NCBI GenBank assembly: GCA_021158595.1
Contig: JAGGUF010000072.1
Span: 1 to 55,202, forward strand
Source: a bacterium
Lineage (GTDB): Bacteria; Patescibacteriota; Minisyncoccia; Minisyncoccales; GCA-002788555
Length of the DNA stretch: 55,202 nucleotides
Direction: 5' to 3'
The notes under the pieces are model-generated. The model worked only from the letters and a program-made list of their open reading frames with translations, made no database searches and was not told the DNA's origin. Every line of letters starts with the position of its first letter. Position 1 is the stretch's first letter. The translations under genes were made by a program, and so were the position numbers. Below, piece by piece: positions 34,204 to 42,185 of this stretch.

Positions 34204-35331
34204 TTAAGAACAAACAAATGAGATTATTTCGTAAATCAATGCTCCAGTAAACATCAAACAAAGTAAATATAAAATTGGATCAGGAAGAGAAATTTTATAT
34301 TCTGGATTTCTATCTCCTCTTATCTTAGATTTCTTATATATCAAAGCCAAAATTACATCCTCAAATGCTCCAAAAACTATTCCAATAAAAGCCATTAAGG
34401 GCACAAAGGCCTTTACTCCTAAAACCAATGCCAAAAGAGGAACCACTATTACAAAAACAGTGGCAAGAAATCTTTTAATACCAAGATCATAAATCAAGCA
34501 GTCTCTTAAATAAATTCCCAACACCAAAAATGAGGTAGAGATGGTCATTACTCCAAAAATGGCCCCCACCAGAACAAAATCATCTCCTATCTCTTCTACC
34601 AGTCCCTTAATGGCTTCAGGTGAGGTAGAGGAACCACAGACCCCAACCACAGAAAAGGTAAAAATGATATAAAAGATTAAGGGAATAAGAGTGCCAATTA
34701 TAATTGCTTTTTTCAACTCATTTTCTCTATTTCTTAAAATTCTTCGTAAGGAAGGAATAGCAGTTGTTCCGCTCATAGCAAAAAGAATCACTCCATAAGG
34801 AAGAAAAGCCTTTTCTGGATGAAATCCTGAAAAGTTTTCCACTCTTATATAATCAAGAGAAACAAAAAAAATAGTTCCCAATGTTAAAATAAATAGAAAA
34901 AACATCAAGAGTTCAAATTGAGAGATACTCTTTAAACCAAGAATTATTCCTACAGAAAGAAAAAACCAAAAAAGGATGGCAAAAATTAGAAACTCTCCTT
35001 TAAAAATACTAGATAGAAATTCGCCTCCAGCAATAATATAGCAAATTAAAGAAGAGGAAATGCCAACGATTGTAGAAAAAAGAACAATATATTTTGCCCA
35101 ATTCCCTAAATAAAAACTAGCATACCCTGGTAAACGATAATCCTTTTCTGTTCGTAAAATAACCTCTGAAAACAAAAGATGTAAAAGCAAAGAAACACTT
35201 CCCAATAAAAAAAGATAAAAAATGCCAGGTAAAAATCCAACCTGGGAAATAACATAAGGAATACCAAAGATTCCTACTCCTACTATGCTTCCAACCAGAG
35301 TGGCTACAGCCAGAAACAATCGAATGTCCAT
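34204..35331 (-). CDS. Amino-acid permease of the tryptophan/tyrosine (HAAAP-like) family
   Basis: 375 residues with about 10-11 transmembrane helices. The first helix carries TLVGSIVGVGIFGIPYVISQVG, the substrate-site glycine motif of the APC superfamily, and VILFAMSGTTAIPSLRRILR lies in helix 6. The closest described group is the aromatic amino-acid transporter family. A small CPR-type cell would need such import for amino acids it cannot make. Substrate is not readable. Its start lies 3 bases after the MgtC gene ends. Confidence 0.8.
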   Translation of the reverse strand: MDIRLFLAVATLVGSIVGVGIFGIPYVISQVGFLPGIFYLFLLGSVSLLLHLLFSEVILRTEKDYRLPGYASFYLGNWAKYIVLFSTIVGISSSLICYIIAGGEFLSSIFKGEFLIFAILFWFFLSVGIILGLKSISQFELLMFFLFILTLGTIFFVSLDYIRVENFSGFHPEKAFLPYGVILFAMSGTTAIPSLRRILRNRENELKKAIIIGTLIPLIFYIIFTFSVVGVCGSSTSPEAIKGLVEEIGDDFVLVGAIFGVMTISTSFLVLGIYLRDCLIYDLGIKRFLATVFVIVVPLLALVLGVKAFVPLMAFIGIVFGAFEDVILALIYKKSKIRGDRNPEYKISLPDPILYLLCLMFTGALIYEIISFVCS

Positions 35332-35334
35332 ATC

Positions 35335-35793
35335 TCATTTCTCATCTTCTTTATTTCCTATCTTTACTTCTCTCATGCCTGCTAAAATTATAATCATTAA
35401 TAAAGTCGTAATCAGGGCTAAATAATAATACCCACATCCTACTGCCATTCCTAAGGCTCCTGTTGACCAAATAGCAGAAGCAGTAGTTAAACCCTCAAGG
35501 TGAGAGTGACGAAGAACAATTACCCCGGCCCCTAAGAATCCAATTCCCACTACAATTCCCGCTGCTATTCTGGAAGGATCAACGCTTCCACCAATTTCCA
35601 AAAATCCATGCCTTGAGAGGATGGTAAAAACGCAGGCTCCTATGGAGGTAAGGGCAAAGGTTCTCATTCCTGCTTCTTTTCCAATATATTCTCTCTCTAT
35701 CCCCACCAAGGCACCTAAAAAACCTGCTAGAAGAATCTGAAGAAATAAACGAATTTCAGGAATAAATAATAAATCCATATCTTCAACAAACAA
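35335..35793 (-). CDS. MgtC/SapB family membrane protein
   Basis: 152 residues with four or five transmembrane helices. Family signature: LLAGFLGALVGIEREYIGKEAGMRT near residues 21-45 and later IAAGIVVGIGFLGAGVI and LTTASAIWSTGALGMAVG. MgtC proteins are linked to Mg2+ homeostasis and ATP-synthase modulation in some pathogens; the role here is unproven. It lacks a long C-terminal soluble domain. Cotranscribed with the permease and the EF-Tu-domain protein. Confidence 0.9.
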   Translation of the reverse strand: MFVEDMDLLFIPEIRLFLQILLAGFLGALVGIEREYIGKEAGMRTFALTSIGACVFTILSRHGFLEIGGSVDPSRIAAGIVVGIGFLGAGVIVLRHSHLEGLTTASAIWSTGALGMAVGCGYYYLALITTLLMIIILAGMREVKIGNKEDEK

Positions 35794-35815
35794 CCTCCAA
35801 CTTAATCCTCAGTTG

Positions 35816-36076
35816 TTAGTTGTTGGTTAGTTTATATATCTCCCATCCTTGTTTAACCTTTTGATCCACCTTTAGTCCTATCTCTTCTCCTTTCTTTGCT
35901 TCTTTTATATTTTTATGCTCTACCTGCATTGATTCGACCGTTTGTTCAAATTCTCTCTCCCCCTTTTTAAGTCTAATCCTATCACCAACCTTCAGGGTAT
36001 CTTCTAATTTCACTACTGCCACCCCTACCTTTGGAAAATAATGGGTAATTTTGCCCACTAATTTTTCCTCCTCCAT
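35816..36076 (-). CDS. Stand-alone EF-Tu-domain-2-like protein
   Basis: 86 residues forming one beta-barrel of the elongation-factor domain 2 type: VGKITHYFPKVGVAVVKLED, LKVGDRIRLKKGEREFEQTV, MQVEHKNIKEAKKGEEIGLK. Proteins of this kind, annotated as translation-elongation-factor-like, occur in archaea and CPR bacteria and resemble the C-terminal part of U32 peptidases. There is no GTPase domain. Role unknown; RNA or ribosome contact is inferred. It lies between the LOG-like gene (13 bases) and the MgtC gene. Confidence 0.75.
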   Translation of the reverse strand: MEEEKLVGKITHYFPKVGVAVVKLEDTLKVGDRIRLKKGEREFEQTVESMQVEHKNIKEAKKGEEIGLKVDQKVKQGWEIYKLTNN

Positions 36077-36089
36077 AACATACGATTTC

Positions 36090-36647
36090 TTAAAAAGGAC
36101 TAATGACCTTTTTTTCTTTTTTGACCAAAATTAGAAGTTTCTCTACTAATTCTTTAGGATCTTTACTATAGACCACTCTTCCTGGACCCCTATGACCTCT
36201 TTTAATTATTTCTCTTATCAGATCCGCTGTGCCTCCGGTTCCTATTAATACCCCAATTGGTTTATTATCTTCAAAGGCAATGGTAAATTCATTCAATGTG
36301 CCTATCCTTCCACAAATGACAATAACTGCATCAGAGGACCTGGTCATTAAGAGATTTCTCCCTGCATAATTAAAACCAGTATAGACAATTACATCAAAAT
36401 AATCAGTAGGAAGTTTGTAGGTTTTAATATGAGATTTTTCTGAGGCAGCAGGAGAAAAACCTATAGAGACTCCTCCTTCTTCTTTCGCTCCAATGGCTGC
36501 CCAATAGGGAATACCAGTAGTGGCTCCTGTAATTAAAACCCCATTATGCCGAACAATTTCTCTCCCAACCTCTTTGGACAATTCTAAGGCTTTCTTTGCA
36601 CAATGATTGGTCTCGGCTGCTCCAGAAACACAAATTTTGTATTTCAT
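36090..36647 (-). CDS. LOG/TIGR00725-like Rossmann-fold protein
   Basis: 185 residues. A nucleotide-binding fold typical of the SLOG superfamily: KICVSGAAETN at the start, VLITGATTGIPYWAAIGAKE (about 37-56), a GRNLLMTRSSDAVIVICGRIGTLNEF stretch (about 97-122) and PIGVLIGTGGTADLI. The GTLNE motif parallels GGxGTxxE of lysine-decarboxylase-like/LOG proteins. Possible nucleotide- or cytokinin-riboside phosphate processing, or ligand sensing; no firm role. First gene of a minus-strand run with a promoter-like sequence upstream. Confidence 0.75.
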   Translation of the reverse strand: MKYKICVSGAAETNHCAKKALELSKEVGREIVRHNGVLITGATTGIPYWAAIGAKEEGGVSIGFSPAASEKSHIKTYKLPTDYFDVIVYTGFNYAGRNLLMTRSSDAVIVICGRIGTLNEFTIAFEDNKPIGVLIGTGGTADLIREIIKRGHRGPGRVVYSKDPKELVEKLLILVKKEKKVISPF

Positions 36648-36695
36648 AATAAACTTGATTTAATCCTGATAATTTCCTGCTTTTTCTAATTGGAA

Positions 36696-36725
36696 ATTAT
36701 ATAACAAAACGAACTTGTATTGCAA
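36696..36725 (-). promoter_or_regulatory. Predicted promoter for the LOG-EF-MgtC-permease run
   Basis: Minus strand -35 TTGCAA (36720-36725), 18-base spacer, -10 TATAAT (36696-36701), about 50 bases before the LOG-like start. Confidence 0.6.
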
Positions 36726-36780
36726 GAAAAAAATAAATATGATAAGATAACCTAATAAAGTTTCAGCACATTTAACCCCT

Positions 36781-36908
36781 CTTTGTATTCCTCCCCTTAA
36801 AAAGGGGGAGGAAATTGAGGTGTGGTATTCTCCTAAAAGAGAAAATAAGGACCCTCTCCAAATCCTCCCCCTCTCTCTGGGAGAGGAGGATTAAGGTGGG
36901 GGAGGAAA
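36781..36908. repeat. Palindromic G-rich repeat, copy 5 (two units)
   Basis: A first palindrome TTCCTCCCC-TTAAAAA-GGGGGAGGAA (about 36788-36814) and a second with ATCCTCCCCCTCTC / GAGAGGAGGAT ending GGTGGGGGAGG. Fills most of the 303-bp gap between divergent genes 36647 and 36951. Confidence 0.8.
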
Positions 36909-36950
36909 AGGTCAAATACACACCAAAGATACTGTAAATAAATCTTATTT

Positions 36951-37256
36951 ATGCCAATTACCAAATCTGCAAAAAAGGCTTTAAGGAAAGATATTAAAAG
37001 ACATAAGAGAAATCTTGCCTGGAAAAAGAAGATAAAAAGTCTCCAAAAGGAGATTAAAAAATTGCTTGAAAAGAAAGAAATTGAAAAGGCAAAAAAACTA
37101 CTACCGCAATTTTATAAAATTGTTGATAAGGCAGCAAAGAACAATGTGATAAAGAAAAATACTGCCGCCCGAAAGAAGTCTCGACTATCAAGATTAATTA
37201 CCCAATATACCAGAGAAAACAAAGTCTCAAAGTCAAACAAGACTACTCCTAAGTAG
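36951..37256 (+). CDS. rpsT: 30S ribosomal protein S20
   Basis: 101 residues, strongly basic. The core PITKSAKKALRKDIKRHKRN, then IDKAAKNNVIKKNTAARKKSRLSR-type helices, matches S20, which binds 16S rRNA during 30S assembly. The C-terminal tail (ENKVSKSNKTTPK) is a small extension. It is followed after 37 bases by holA, a common pairing. Confidence 0.92.
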   Translation: MPITKSAKKALRKDIKRHKRNLAWKKKIKSLQKEIKKLLEKKEIEKAKKLLPQFYKIVDKAAKNNVIKKNTAARKKSRLSRLITQYTRENKVSKSNKTTPK

Positions 37257-37293
37257 TTAATAGATTTTCTTTTTGCTCTCTTTTCTTCTCTTT

Positions 37294-38235
37294 ATGGTTC
37301 TCTTCCTTTACGGCTCTGATACCTTCCGCTCCAAGAAAAAACTTCAAGAGATAATTAACAGATATCACTCAAAGTATAAGAGTGGCCTCAATTTTTGCAA
37401 AATTGAAGGTACCCCAGAAGGATTTGAAAAACTTAAGGAAAGAATTGAGACCATCTCAATGTTTAAAGAAAAAAAACTAATTATTTTCAAAAATGTATTC
37501 TCAACTCCAACCTATTTGCAAGAAAAAATTGAAAAATATCTTATTGAAAAAAACATTTTCAAAGACGAAAATCTAATACTGATCTTCTTTGAGGAAAGAG
37601 GGGTTCAAAAACCAAATAGACTTTTTAAATTGCTTATTAAAAAATCTTTTAAAAAACAAGAGTTTAAAGAACTACCTATATGGAAATTAAAGATTTTCAT
37701 CAGAAAATATTGGAATTGTAAAATTGATGATAGGGCAATTGAAAAATTGATATTCTTTTGTAACAGTAATCTTTGGGAGATAGACAAGGAACTCCAAAAA
37801 ATAATTGCTTTTAAAAAAGGGGAAAGAATTGAGGAGAAAGATGTAGAAAACCTATCTCAAGGAAAAATTGATACAAATATCTTTGAAACCACAGAAGCCA
37901 TTTCTCGAAAGAATAAGAAAAAGGCTTTGGCTCTGATTGCAAACCATCTTGAAAAAGGAGAAAATGAAATAAGAATCTTATCGATGATGGTTTTTCAATT
38001 CCGAAATATATTGAAAATAAAAAGTTTAATGGAACAAAAAAAGAATTTAACTCAAATCCAAAAACTTTCCGGACTTCATCCCTTTATAGTGAAAAAAACA
38101 TTTCCACTCGTCCAAAACTTTTCTATTGAGGAATTAAAAAAAATTTATAAAAAACTTTTAGAACTTGATTTTAAAATAAAAACTGGAAGAATTGAACCTA
38201 AAACAGGAATTGAAATGTTTATCGCAGAACTCTAA
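37294..38235 (+). CDS. holA: DNA polymerase III delta subunit (HolA)
   Basis: 313 residues from the ATG at 37294. A TTG at 37273 would add seven hydrophobic residues and is less family-like, since HolA starts MxxFLYGSDTFR. The N-terminal LFLYGSDTFRSKKKLQEII is followed by KLIIFKNVFST, WKLKIFIRKYW and a C-terminal helical domain ending in KTGRIEPKTGIEMFIAEL. HolA opens the sliding clamp as part of the clamp loader. Convergent with acylphosphatase. Confidence 0.88.
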   Translation: MVLFLYGSDTFRSKKKLQEIINRYHSKYKSGLNFCKIEGTPEGFEKLKERIETISMFKEKKLIIFKNVFSTPTYLQEKIEKYLIEKNIFKDENLILIFFEERGVQKPNRLFKLLIKKSFKKQEFKELPIWKLKIFIRKYWNCKIDDRAIEKLIFFCNSNLWEIDKELQKIIAFKKGERIEEKDVENLSQGKIDTNIFETTEAISRKNKKKALALIANHLEKGENEIRILSMMVFQFRNILKIKSLMEQKKNLTQIQKLSGLHPFIVKKTFPLVQNFSIEELKKIYKKLLELDFKIKTGRIEPKTGIEMFIAEL

Positions 38236-38324
38236 ATCCAAATTGTTTGTAATTGCCCACATCTTGATAAGGATCTGGGATTGCCTGAAGCGTGAAACGC
38301 AAATTTCCAAAATTAAATCTCAAA

Positions 38325-38381
38325 TTCCCCCACCTATATCCTCCCCCTTCCAGAGGGAGGGGGAGGATTAAGGAGGGGATC
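38325..38381. repeat. Palindromic G-rich repeat, copy 6
   Basis: Opposite orientation to copy 2: CCCCCACCTATATCCTCCC, loop, GGGAGGGGGAGGATTAAGGAGGG (two halves). It lies between convergent holA and acylphosphatase. Confidence 0.85.
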
Positions 38382-38418
38382 CTAAATCCCAAACGTTTGG
38401 AATTTGGAATTTCGTTCG

Positions 38419-38453
38419 CCCAGCCCTACTTTTGGAACAAAAGTGGGGCTGGG
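38419..38453. repeat. Hairpin repeat, CCCAGCCC/CAAAAGTGGGGCTGGG type, copy 1
   Basis: CCCAGCCCTACTTTTG, loop GAA, CAAAAGTGGGGCTGGG, a 16-bp stem with one mismatch. The 30 bases from 38431 recur at 41834. It lies between convergent genes and may also stop transcription, although no T-tract is present. Confidence 0.75.
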
Positions 38454-38472
38454 TTTCGGATTTCTCCCCCTA

Positions 38473-38745
38473 TTAATATCTTATCTGAAAACCATCAAAT
38501 TCACCTGTAGGCTTTTCCCATTTGATATCAATCTCTTCCACCTCGGCAATAGGAGGTCCTTCTTTTGCCCATTGGATTATTTTGTTAACCTTCTCCTCTT
38601 CTCCCTCAAAAACTGCCTCTACTCTTCCATCAGGAAGATTTCTTACCCAGCCAGAAATTCCCAGTTCCATTGCCTTCTCATAAGTGCCTTGGCGAAAAAA
38701 TACTCCCTGAACTCTACCTTTAATAAAAACATGGGCCCTTCTCAT
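38473..38745 (-). CDS. acyP: Acylphosphatase
   Basis: 90 residues, standard size. Catalytic arginine in HVFIKGRVQGVFFRQGTYEK (about 5-24) and the asparagine in ISGWVRNLPDGRVEAVFEG (about 30-48) are present. It hydrolyses acyl-phosphates such as acetyl-phosphate and 1,3-bisphosphoglycerate. It lies 30 bases after secA. Confidence 0.95.
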   Translation of the reverse strand: MRRAHVFIKGRVQGVFFRQGTYEKAMELGISGWVRNLPDGRVEAVFEGEEEKVNKIIQWAKEGPPIAEVEEIDIKWEKPTGEFDGFQIRY

Positions 38746-38775
38746 AGATCAACTTAAAATAAAAATCTTCTTCTT

Positions 38776-41250
38776 TTAGTATCCATACTTAGGCCAGCAA
38801 CATTTTTTATACTTCTTACCGGAACCACAAGGACAGGGATCATTCCGACCTACCTTCTTTTTAGGTAGGGTATGGGTTTTATAGATGAGACTTTCATCTT
38901 TTGTTGTATCTTTAGGTACAAACTGAATTTTAAGAATAGTATCTACAACCCGCCTCTCAAAGTCTCTCATTAATCTCTGAAACATCTTATGACCCTGAAT
39001 TCTATAGGCAACCAAGGGATCAATTTGACCATAGGCTTTGAGTTGGACACTCTCTCGTAAAAATTCCATATCTTCCAAGTGTTCCATCCATAAAAGATCT
39101 AATGTTCGAAGCAAAATAATTTTCTCTAATTTTCTCAAATTCTGTTTTCCTATCTTCTTCTCTTTTTCTTCATAGTCTTTTCTTGAATAACCCTGTCTTT
39201 CTATCATTTCTAACACCAAAGATTTTTTCTCTGGAAATTCATATCTTTCAAGTATCTCCCTTCTCTTTTTATAAATCTTCTCTCTCTGTTTATTTAAAAC
39301 ATCATCAAAATCCAATAAATGCTTTCTCATATCAAAGTTATATCCTTCCACTTTTGCCTGAGCGGATTCAATTGCCTGAGAGACTATTTTATTTTCAATA
39401 GGAACATTCTCGGGAAAATTAAATCTTTCAAGAATTGCCTTTATTCTTTCTCCTCCAAAGATCCGTACTATATCATCCTCTAAAGAGACAAAAAATTGAG
39501 AAACTCCAGGATCACCCTGTCTTCCTGCTCTTCCCCGAAGTTGATTATCAATTCTTCGCGATTCGTGTCTTTCGGTGCCAATAACACAGAGCCCCCCTAA
39601 TCTTTTTACCTCCTCTGCCTCTTTTTTATCAGGAGGATTTCCTCCTAATATTATATCCACCCCTCGGCCAGCCATATTGGTAGCAATAGTAACTGCTTTT
39701 AATCTTCCAGCCTGAGCAATAATTGCTCCTTCCTTTTCATGATGTTTGGCATTCAAAATCTGATGAGGAATTCCCTCTCTCTCAAGTAATTTTCCTAAAT
39801 ATTCATTTTTCTCAATACTTGTGGTTCCTACCAAAACTGGCTGAGATCTCCGATATCTCTTTTTCACTTCCTCCACTACTGCCCTAAACTTTGCCTTTTC
39901 CGTAGTATAAACCTTATCCGGTAAATCCTTTCTTATCATTGGAAGATTAGTAGGAACAATAACTACCTCTAAGTTGTATACCTTTAAAAACTCCTCTGCG
40001 GAAGTGGCCGCTGTTCCTGTCATCCCTGCTAATTTTTTATACATCCTAAAATAATTTTGAAAGGTTATGGTAGCCAAGGTTCTTGATTCTGGCTGAATCT
40101 CCACCCCTTCCTTTGCTTCAATTGCCTGATGAAGTCCTCCAGACCATCTTCTTCCTGGCATCAATCTTCCGGTAAATTCGTCTACTATAATGACCCTTCC
40201 ATCTTTTACTACATAGTCTCTGTCTTTTTTGAAAAGAGTTTGAGCCCTTAGAGATTGTTCTAAATAATGTAGATATTTCATTCCTCGGTCTGTGTAAATA
40301 TTGTCCACTCCTAAAATTTTTTCCACATTATTAATTCCCTTCTCTGTAAGGGTAACTACTCTTCTTTTCTCATCGATTTGATAATCCCTGTTAGGATCTA
40401 ATCTGGGAATAATTTTAGCAAATTCAATGTACCATCTTGAGGACTCTGTATCAGGGACAGAAATAATTAAAGGAGTTCGTGCCTCGTCAATTAAAATTGA
40501 ATCAACCTCATCTACAATGGCATAATAAAATCCTCTCTGGACCTGATCCTTTAGATCATAAACCATATTATCTCGCAGATAATCAAAACCAAACTCGTTA
40601 TTGGTTCCATAGGTAATGTCTGCCAAATAAGCCTCTTTTCGGGAACAGGGTCTTAAGAAATCTTCTACTACCTTAAAGGAACCCAACTCATCTCTTATTC
40701 TATCTTTTTCTTCAGGTGGTTTTTTGTAATTAGGATCGTATAAAAATGCTTGCTCATGATTTAGACATCCTATGGTAAGCCCTAACAGATGATAGATCTG
40801 ACCCATCCAGACCGTATCTCTTCGGGCTAAATAGTCATTGACAGTAACCAGATGGCAACCCTTTCCGGCTAAAGCATTAAGATAAAGAGGAAGGGTAGCG
40901 GCTAATGTTTTTCCTTCCCCTGTTTTCATTTCAGCAATCTTCCCTTGATGCAACACAATCCCACCCATTAACTGAACATCAAAATGACGTTGATGCAGAG
41001 TCCTCTTTGCTGCTTCTCGAACTAAGGCAAAAGCCTCTGGGAGAACATCATTAAGACATTTTTTTAAGTCAGCCTCAGAATTTGAAACCTCCCTTAATCT
41101 CTTTTTAAATATCTCGGTCTTTTCTCTAAGTTTCTCATTAGAAAAAGACTCGAAGGTAACTTCGAGGCTATTTATTTTATCCACAATTGGCTGAATACTT
41201 TTTAGGTATCTTTTATTTGAATCACCAAAAATCTTATCAAGGAAGGACAT
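38776..41250 (-). CDS. secA: Preprotein translocase ATPase SecA
   Basis: 824 residues. Walker A MKTGEGKT (108-115), DYLARRD motif, DEVDSILIDEARTPLIIS near 240-260, Walker B/DEAD region, NMAGRGVDIILGGNP near 540, GRAGRQGDPG near 585 and C-terminal zinc-binding DPCPCGSGKKYKKCC. SecA drives protein export through SecYEG; secG is at 5.7 kb. It follows hpf by 18 bases, and the pairing hpf-secA is widespread. Confidence 0.97.
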   Translation of the reverse strand: MSFLDKIFGDSNKRYLKSIQPIVDKINSLEVTFESFSNEKLREKTEIFKKRLREVSNSEADLKKCLNDVLPEAFALVREAAKRTLHQRHFDVQLMGGIVLHQGKIAEMKTGEGKTLAATLPLYLNALAGKGCHLVTVNDYLARRDTVWMGQIYHLLGLTIGCLNHEQAFLYDPNYKKPPEEKDRIRDELGSFKVVEDFLRPCSRKEAYLADITYGTNNEFGFDYLRDNMVYDLKDQVQRGFYYAIVDEVDSILIDEARTPLIISVPDTESSRWYIEFAKIIPRLDPNRDYQIDEKRRVVTLTEKGINNVEKILGVDNIYTDRGMKYLHYLEQSLRAQTLFKKDRDYVVKDGRVIIVDEFTGRLMPGRRWSGGLHQAIEAKEGVEIQPESRTLATITFQNYFRMYKKLAGMTGTAATSAEEFLKVYNLEVVIVPTNLPMIRKDLPDKVYTTEKAKFRAVVEEVKKRYRRSQPVLVGTTSIEKNEYLGKLLEREGIPHQILNAKHHEKEGAIIAQAGRLKAVTIATNMAGRGVDIILGGNPPDKKEAEEVKRLGGLCVIGTERHESRRIDNQLRGRAGRQGDPGVSQFFVSLEDDIVRIFGGERIKAILERFNFPENVPIENKIVSQAIESAQAKVEGYNFDMRKHLLDFDDVLNKQREKIYKKRREILERYEFPEKKSLVLEMIERQGYSRKDYEEKEKKIGKQNLRKLEKIILLRTLDLLWMEHLEDMEFLRESVQLKAYGQIDPLVAYRIQGHKMFQRLMRDFERRVVDTILKIQFVPKDTTKDESLIYKTHTLPKKKVGRNDPCPCGSGKKYKKCCWPKYGY

Positions 41251-41268
41251 AATATCTCAAAGAAGAAA

Positions 41269-41571
41269 TTAATACTTGCTTTTGTATTGTTTTAATTCTC
41301 TTTGAAGTAGATCCTTTGCCTCATTAATAGCCAAATAAATATCATCTCTTTTTGCCTCCACTCTTATAAGTTTTTTAGGTAAAACCATATTCACTTCTGC
41401 CCGGAAGATTTTTCCTTTTCTGTGATGTCGAGTTGTTTTTTCTATTTCCACATAAACCTCCGGAGGAAATTTGGTATTAATAAACTTCTGACAACTGCCA
41501 ATCTTGTCTCTGATATAATCTTTGAGGTTTCTGGTTAAAGTGATATTAGTACCTTTAATATTTATTGTCAT
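41269..41571 (-). CDS. hpf: Ribosome hibernation promoting factor, short form
   Basis: 100 residues: TINIKGTNITLTRNLKDYIR at the start and YVEIEKTTRHHRKGKIFRAEV in the middle, ending ELKQYKSKY. Only the S30AE domain is present, as in short HPF/YfiA proteins that park ribosomes in the inactive state. It sits directly upstream of secA. The 600-bp region above it holds repeats and a separate small gene. Confidence 0.93.
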   Translation of the reverse strand: MTINIKGTNITLTRNLKDYIRDKIGSCQKFINTKFPPEVYVEIEKTTRHHRKGKIFRAEVNMVLPKKLIRVEAKRDDIYLAINEAKDLLQRELKQYKSKY

Positions 41572-41736
41572 ATAAATCTCAAAATTACAATCTAAAATGC
41601 AAAATAAAACAAATCTTAAATGTTAGATGTCAAATCTCAAATCCATATGTCAAATCTCAAATCTAAATACAGTAAAGAAAAATCCGAAATTCTAAATCCT
41701 AATGTTTCAAATTTTAAACGTTTGGGATTTCGGATT

Positions 41737-41799
41737 TCCCTTCCCCTCCTTAATCCTCCCCCTCCCTCTGGGAGGGGGAGGATATAGGTGGGGGAGGGA
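41737..41799. repeat. Palindromic G-rich repeat, copy 7
   Basis: Near-perfect: CCTTAATCCTCCCCCTCCC, loop TCT, GGGAGGGGGAGGATATAGG then TGGGGGAGGG. It is flanked on both sides by inverted A+T-rich sequences containing AAACGTTTG and GGATTT. Confidence 0.85.
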
Positions 41800-41833
41800 A
41801 AATCCCAAATCCTAAATTCTAAACGTTTGAGAT

Positions 41834-41864
41834 TTGGAACAAAAGTGGGGCTGGGTTTCGGATG
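41834..41864. repeat. 30-bp direct repeat with half of the CAAAAGTGGGGCTGGG hairpin
   Basis: Shares TTTGGAACAAAAGTGGGG and CTGGGTTTCGGA with 38431-38461. The left arm of that hairpin is missing here. Between 41572 and 41944 the sequence otherwise shows A+T-rich short repeats of ATGTCAAATCTCAAATC and no gene. Confidence 0.6.
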
Positions 41865-41944
41865 GGCAGGTTGATTATCAAAGTGGTTAGATACTACATT
41901 TTAGCAAACAATAAGCCTTTAGTAAACTCAAGGATCCTTCTGAT

Positions 41945-41980
41945 AAAAAACCAGCACCAATATATTGGTGCTGGTTTTTT
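41945..41980. terminator. Bidirectional rho-independent terminator
   Basis: AAAAAACCAGCACCAA, loop TATA, TTGGTGCTGGTTTTTT: a 10-bp core stem bounded by an A-run and T-run, so it can end transcripts from both sides. On the minus strand it closes the 26-codon gene. Confidence 0.8.
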
Positions 41981-41994
41981 AAGACAAAGAATCC

Positions 41995-42075
41995 TTATCT
42001 TTTCTTTCTTTTTCTTGAACTCTTTTTCTTTGTGCTCTTACTTTTCTTTGTCTTTCTTGTTTTCTTTTTAGCCAT
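41995..42075 (-). CDS. 26-residue lysine/arginine-rich peptide
   Basis: Begins MAKKKTRKTKK and ends SSRKRKKR; by count 17 of 26 residues are K or R and the rest are S, T, A and M. The frame has a promoter (TTGCAT-17-TATAAT), a hairpin leader of about 65 nt with an internal GGAGG in the first hairpin loop, GCAGGCAG about 5 nt before the ATG, and a terminator 15 bases after the stop. Such extremely basic peptides bind nucleic acid or resemble histone-like tails. It is too short to find by similarity. It could be a spurious frame within a small regulatory RNA. Confidence 0.5.
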   Translation of the reverse strand: MAKKKTRKTKKSKSTKKKSSRKRKKR

Positions 42076-42112
42076 TTTTCTGCCTGCCCTAATCAGCAGG
42101 TTTTTTTAGAAG

Positions 42113-42140
42113 CAGTAAATAGTCGGCCTCCACTATTTAC
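42113..42140 (-). promoter_or_regulatory. Hairpin in the leader of the 26-codon gene
   Basis: Minus strand AGTAAATAGT, loop GGAGGCCG, ACTATTTACT: a 10-bp perfect stem whose loop exposes GGAGG. It begins within a few bases of the predicted transcript start. A second hairpin (CCTGC/GCAGG, about 42082-42100) precedes the start codon. Confidence 0.55.
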
Positions 42141-42148
42141 TTTTATAG

Positions 42149-42177
42149 ATTATAAACTTTTAAAGAACCAAATGCAA
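42149..42177 (-). promoter_or_regulatory. Predicted promoter of the 26-codon gene
   Basis: Minus strand -35 TTGCAT (42172-42177), 17-base spacer, -10 TATAAT (42149-42154). It lies just downstream of the murB stop. Confidence 0.65.
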
Positions 42178-42185
42178 TATTTATT

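Noticed and set aside
37273..38235. HolA start at the TTG
   Set aside because: The ATG at 37294 fits the family N-terminus; the extra residues are just hydrophobic codons without an SD.
41862..42071. Plus-strand frame of 69 codons
   Set aside because: It runs across a terminator hairpin and is the complement of the basic-peptide gene, giving an improbable poly-Phe/Ser sequence.
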